The notes below the pieces were generated by a model that saw nothing but the letters and a program-made list of their open reading frames with translations, did not search any database and had not been told where the DNA came from. DNA of 18,545 nucleotides from assembly GCA_002293265.1 (NCBI GenBank), contig DBCW01000095.1, positions 24,661 through 43,205 of the forward strand, given 5' to 3'. Made by a program: the position numbers and the translations under genes. The DNA is from Eggerthellales bacterium UBA948 (GTDB taxonomy: Bacteria; Actinomycetota; Coriobacteriia; Coriobacteriales; UBA8131). Numbering within the stretch: position 1 is the first letter of the stretch; the number at the start of each line of letters is the position of its first letter. Below are positions 15,641 through 18,545 of this stretch, one piece after another.

Positions 15641-16262
15641 ATCCGGTACAACACCCACTTTCTCGGAAAGGCTCTCTGACACATCAGGAGCCTCCATCGT
15701 CATCGCGCTGGTATTTTTTCTCATCTGTGCTTTGGTGGGTTCAACTGTGCTCACTGCCGCTACTATAAATGCTCAGGCAGCAGCCACCTATAAAGAAACC
15801 AGACAGGCGGAGTATACCGTCAGCAGTGCGGCAGCACTCGTGGCTGATAACTTGCAAGCCAATGTTCGTGTGCAGTGGGATTGGACAAATGTCTCTGAAA
15901 CCTCGGCTCCAACTCTTATGCCGTTGGATGCTCAATACCCGGAGCTATTTAAGGCTCTATGGCAAAATGCTGCTCAAAGCTTGTGGAGTTATAACTCAAC
16001 CGCAAGGATATGGCAGCCACGAGAAGTAGAGCTTACAGATATTGAGATTTCCGGTGTGGAGGACATGAGCACGGTATATGCAAATATCACCGTAGATGTT
16101 GATCTTGGCGTAACGGTTCAACTCACATTGGACAATGACCCAAACACAATCTCACCTTATGACGAGACAGTATATCTGCAAGCTCGCCCGGAGTACGTAG
16201 GCGACAGGCTGGATGCACTAACTTGGGAAAGCCCCTTAATTACCAAGACAGGGGGTAGGTAG
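15612..16262 (+). CDS. PilX/GspK-like minor pilin
   Basis: A protein of about 216 residues with one N-terminal hydrophobic helix in GASIVIALVFFLICALVG (about 26-43) followed by an extracellular domain. The sequence around the helix resembles the PilX N-terminal family and GspK-type pseudopilins: a Gly before the helix but no Glu at mature position 5. In type II secretion, GspK sits at the tip of the pseudopilus, where this Glu is not needed. The gene overlaps the end of the giant prepilin by about 29 nt, which implies translational coupling. ATG 15612, 15618 and 15624 are all in frame. GGGA at 15604-15607 could serve the first two, so the exact start is uncertain. The C-terminal domain is not recognised. 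Confidence 0.7.
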   Translation: MLMDMPLLSKSGTTPTFSERLSDTSGASIVIALVFFLICALVGSTVLTAATINAQAAATYKETRQAEYTVSSAAALVADNLQANVRVQWDWTNVSETSAPTLMPLDAQYPELFKALWQNAAQSLWSYNSTARIWQPREVELTDIEISGVEDMSTVYANITVDVDLGVTVQLTLDNDPNTISPYDETVYLQARPEYVGDRLDALTWESPLITKTGGR

Positions 16263-16263
16263 G

Positions 16264-16599
16264 ATGATATGGCTTAAGGCGCTTACGCGAAAGATACGTT
16301 CCAAAGCCGGAGACTCTTTAGCCGAGGTTATGGTGGCCATTTTGATTGCTGCTTTAGGTGCTTCAGCCCTTGTGACTATGGTCTTGTCGGCAACTGCCGT
16401 CATCGGTAAAAGCGAAGCGGAAATGAACAATATTTACGCAGCCGAGGCTTTGATCGCAAGTCAAGCCACAACCGATGACTCCACAGTAACAATTAGCGGA
16501 GCTGCACTGGGCACCGCAATTAATATAACTGTCCAAGTGCAAGAAGACGAAGACTACGACCTAAAGCGATACACACTACCAAGGGAGAGCACGCCATGA
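16264..16599 (+). CDS. Small minor pilin, PilV/GspI-like
   Basis: A protein of 111 residues with a clear prepilin signal: leader ending Lys-Ala-Gly16, then mature DSLAEVMVAILIAALG with Glu at mature position 5 (Glu21). The SLAEV-(M/L)VA pattern is typical of PilV/GspI-type minor pilins. The soluble part is short (about 70 residues) and acidic at the end (QEDEDYD). It starts 1 bp after the previous stop with a purine-rich GGTAGG just upstream, and its stop overlaps the start of the next gene by 4 bp. It is tightly coupled in the operon and probably part of the tip or initiation complex. Confidence 0.8.
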   Translation: MIWLKALTRKIRSKAGDSLAEVMVAILIAALGASALVTMVLSATAVIGKSEAEMNNIYAAEALIASQATTDDSTVTISGAALGTAINITVQVQEDEDYDLKRYTLPRESTP

Positions 16600-17153
16600 A
16601 AAACTCCCCAGCTATCATAAAAACCATGAATCCACTGATGGCAAAACTCAAAGACAGCTCCGGTTTTATGCTGGGTGAGCAGCTCTTGAGCATCATCTTT
16701 ATCGGGCTTTTATGCATTGCTATTTCTGCCGGTATTGGTGTTGCGCTGGCTGCTTTTGCAAACATTTCTGATCAGGCGAATGCTAACCAACTACTTTCAC
16801 GTAGCATTTTAGAGATTAACGATGAGTTGGCATATTCTCTTGAAGTGCAAAACGACCAAACCTCGGGTCAAAGCAACTCATTTATTAGCGCCACAAATCA
16901 TACTTACGTATATCTGCTCAATGATACCGCTGCAAATGGAATCAGCATGTATGGCGAAAACCTTGCAGGAGCAGGTAGCGACACGGTGACTCTAATACCG
17001 GCTGCCGGTAATCTGTCAGCGTATTTTTCAGAGTTGCCTGTGTATGACAAAACAAGCAATACTTGGCAATACACTTTGCAGATAAAAAAAGGCAATACCG
17101 TACTTAAAGAGCAAGAAATGACCGTCGCGCGCATAATGTCGAGTGAAACGTGA
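16596..17153 (+). CDS. Minor pilin, PilW/GspJ-like
   Basis: A protein of 185 residues with a long leader (23 residues ending SSG), then mature FMLGEQLLSIIFIGLL with Glu at mature position 5 (Glu28) and a hydrophobic helix to about residue 52. The GE at mature positions 4-5 and the longer extracellular domain suggest a PilW/GspJ-type minor pilin, but that assignment is by pattern and position only. Start and previous stop share ATGA (16596-16599). A 39-bp gap with a good ribosome binding site separates it from pilB. Confidence 0.75.
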   Translation: MKNSPAIIKTMNPLMAKLKDSSGFMLGEQLLSIIFIGLLCIAISAGIGVALAAFANISDQANANQLLSRSILEINDELAYSLEVQNDQTSGQSNSFISATNHTYVYLLNDTAANGISMYGENLAGAGSDTVTLIPAAGNLSAYFSELPVYDKTSNTWQYTLQIKKGNTVLKEQEMTVARIMSSET

Positions 17154-17192
17154 GCGAAGAAATGAAGACAGAGGTAAAGAAGGTGGGAGTTA

Positions 17193-18545
17193 ATGGCTGC
17201 AACTAGACACAAGCGCTTAGGAGATGTGCTTATAGAGGCCAATCTGATAACGCCGGAGCAGCTTAACAGTGCTCTCGCCAAGCAAAAAGAGACAAAAAAG
17301 CGACTGGGCGAGGTGCTTATAGGCGATGGCATCATAACTGAAGCTGCGGTTATCGAGGCTCTGCAAATGCAGCTGGGTATCGAGTTTGTGGATCTCACAC
17401 AACTGACCATCGATCCGGAACTAAGCCGCGTGGTCTCTAAAAACGTTGCTCGTCAGTTTGACGTAGTGCCGGTAAAGGCAACTCCCGAAGAGATTTATAT
17501 CGCTATGAGCGACCCACTCAACTTTATGGCAATTGAGGCTGTAAAGACGGCAACTCGTAAGCGCGTTATCCAAATGGTTGCTACACACGATGCCATTCAG
17601 CGCACCATCATGACATTATACGGCAACGAAGGCGCTACACGTGCCATCGAAGAAATGAAACGCGACGTGCGCCAGACCGGCAATGTAAGTACTTATTCTG
17701 CGGAGAATCTCGACGACGATAGCGATGCCCAAAGCGCTCCCGCCATACGTCTGGTAAACAGCATCATAGAGCGCGCCGCCACAGAGCGCGCCAGCGATAT
17801 CCACGTGGAACCACGCGAGGAAAGCGTATATGTACGTATGCGTATCGACGGAGTTTTGCGCAACATACTTACCGTGCCAAAAGAGCTTCAACAAGGCGTT
17901 ACAGCTCGCTTTAAGATCATCGGCAATATGGTCACTTCCGAGCGCCGCATTCCGCAAGACGGACGCGCGGCGGTTCGCATCAAGAAAAAAGACATCGACC
18001 TGCGCATCAACACCATCCCCACCATTCACGGCGAGAAGGTGGTTATAAGGTTGTTGGATAAAGACGAGGCGCTGCTCGATCCAAGTGGTATAGGTCTTAC
18101 AGGTAACGACCTGGAAAAATACAAGTATCTAATGAAATCCAATAACGGGGTTGTCTTGATTGTTGGCCCCACCGGGTCGGGTAAAAGTTCCACAATGTAT
18201 ACGATGATCCGAGAGCTAAACGATGAGAGTGTGAACCTTATCACGCTGGAAGACCCGGTTGAGTATCATATAGATGGTATCAACCAAGTGCAAATAAACG
18301 AGAAAACAGGCATGACTTTTGCCAGCGCGCTTCGTGCGGTGCTCAGGCAAGACCCGGACATTATCGCAGTAGGCGAGATACGCGACGGCGAGACTGCTGA
18401 AATCGCCATACGTGCTGCCATTACCGGACACCTAGTCTTGTCCACCGTGCACACCTTTGATGCCATATCAACGATAGACAGGCTTGTGGATATTGGTGTT
18501 GAACCATATCTGATCGCCAGTGGTGTGCGTGGCATCATCTCGCAA
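17193..18545 (+). CDS. pilB: Type IV pilus assembly ATPase PilB/GspE (partial, runs off right edge)
   Basis: The first 451 residues of the cytoplasmic hexameric ATPase that drives pilin polymerisation. The N-terminal MshEN domain carries two 24-residue cyclic di-GMP motifs, R8-L-G...Q31 and R37-L-G...Q60, separated by 5 residues, as described for MshE. A second N-terminal portion runs to about 165. The ATPase core then shows AIRLVNSIIERAATERASDIH (broken: NSII, then SDIHVEP), Walker A GPTGSGKS (325-332), the Asp box LEDPVEY, Walker B IIAVGE (390-395) and the His box GHLVLSTVHT. An extension assembly ATPase is favoured over PilT because of the MshEN domain and its place with the minor pilins. 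The ATG follows AGGTGGGAG. The missing C-terminus should include the zinc-binding CxxC motif. Confidence 0.93.
   Translation, partial: MAATRHKRLGDVLIEANLITPEQLNSALAKQKETKKRLGEVLIGDGIITEAAVIEALQMQLGIEFVDLTQLTIDPELSRVVSKNVARQFDVVPVKATPEEIYIAMSDPLNFMAIEAVKTATRKRVIQMVATHDAIQRTIMTLYGNEGATRAIEEMKRDVRQTGNVSTYSAENLDDDSDAQSAPAIRLVNSIIERAATERASDIHVEPREESVYVRMRIDGVLRNILTVPKELQQGVTARFKIIGNMVTSERRIPQDGRAAVRIKKKDIDLRINTIPTIHGEKVVIRLLDKDEALLDPSGIGLTGNDLEKYKYLMKSNNGVVLIVGPTGSGKSSTMYTMIRELNDESVNLITLEDPVEYHIDGINQVQINEKTGMTFASALRAVLRQDPDIIAVGEIRDGETAEIAIRAAITGHLVLSTVHTFDAISTIDRLVDIGVEPYLIASGVRGIISQ

Noticed and set aside
17150..17206. Eighteen-codon frame (GTG start) between the last minor pilin and pilB
   Set aside because: It overlaps both genes, has no support beyond being open, and the good ribosome binding site in it is better explained as that of pilB.

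Overview
The window is bacterial chromosome of roughly 45-50% GC (my visual estimate). Gene content and order suggest an anaerobic or host-associated member of the Actinomycetota, most likely class Coriobacteriia. The order rseP - ispG - proS - pgeF fits that group. At least two genes appear to be read from leaderless transcripts, and the cell envelope looks monoderm (membrane-anchored peptidoglycan-type deacetylase, type IV pilus genes without an outer-membrane secretin in view). The taxonomic placement is inference from memory, not a search result.

Layout. (1) 1-96: the tail of a + strand gene and a strong hairpin terminator. (2) 125-2302, - strand: a CPA1-type Na+/H+ antiporter with a long cytoplasmic tail. 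(3) 2303-2404: a compact divergent promoter region. (4) 2405-4761: rseP (site-2 protease, with an unusual insertion) and ispG (MEP isoprenoid pathway), 14 bp apart. (5) 4762-5296: a gene-free stretch holding one REP-like hairpin and a 13-bp inverted repeat that bounds about 283 bp. (6) 5297-7922: proS and pgeF. (7) 7923-8526: a lone GNAT acetyltransferase. (8) 8527-8982: a cluster of REP-like palindromes in both orientations. (9) 8983-9975: a membrane-anchored NodB-family polysaccharide deacetylase. (10) 9976-10315: a gene-free leader with two palindromes, a candidate promoter and a structured leader. (11) 10316 to the window end: a type IV pilus operon. It holds a 1774-residue prepilin-like protein with about 14 GLUG-type repeats, a PilX/GspK-like protein, two further prepilin-like proteins, and a PilB/GspE assembly ATPase that runs off the right edge.

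The most interesting region is the pilus operon. Its first gene joins a normal prepilin N-terminus to a very large extracellular region ending in a predicted beta-helix of GLUG-like repeats. Three small prepilin-like proteins follow, one of them without the usual Glu5. This arrangement suggests a pilus-tip complex in which the adhesin is itself a pilin. The ATPase that would power it carries two correctly spaced MshEN motifs, so assembly is probably responsive to cyclic di-GMP. The left half of the window is mostly housekeeping, with a few notable points: leaderless divergent promoters, an insertion in RseP, and REP-like elements with a compensatory stem change.
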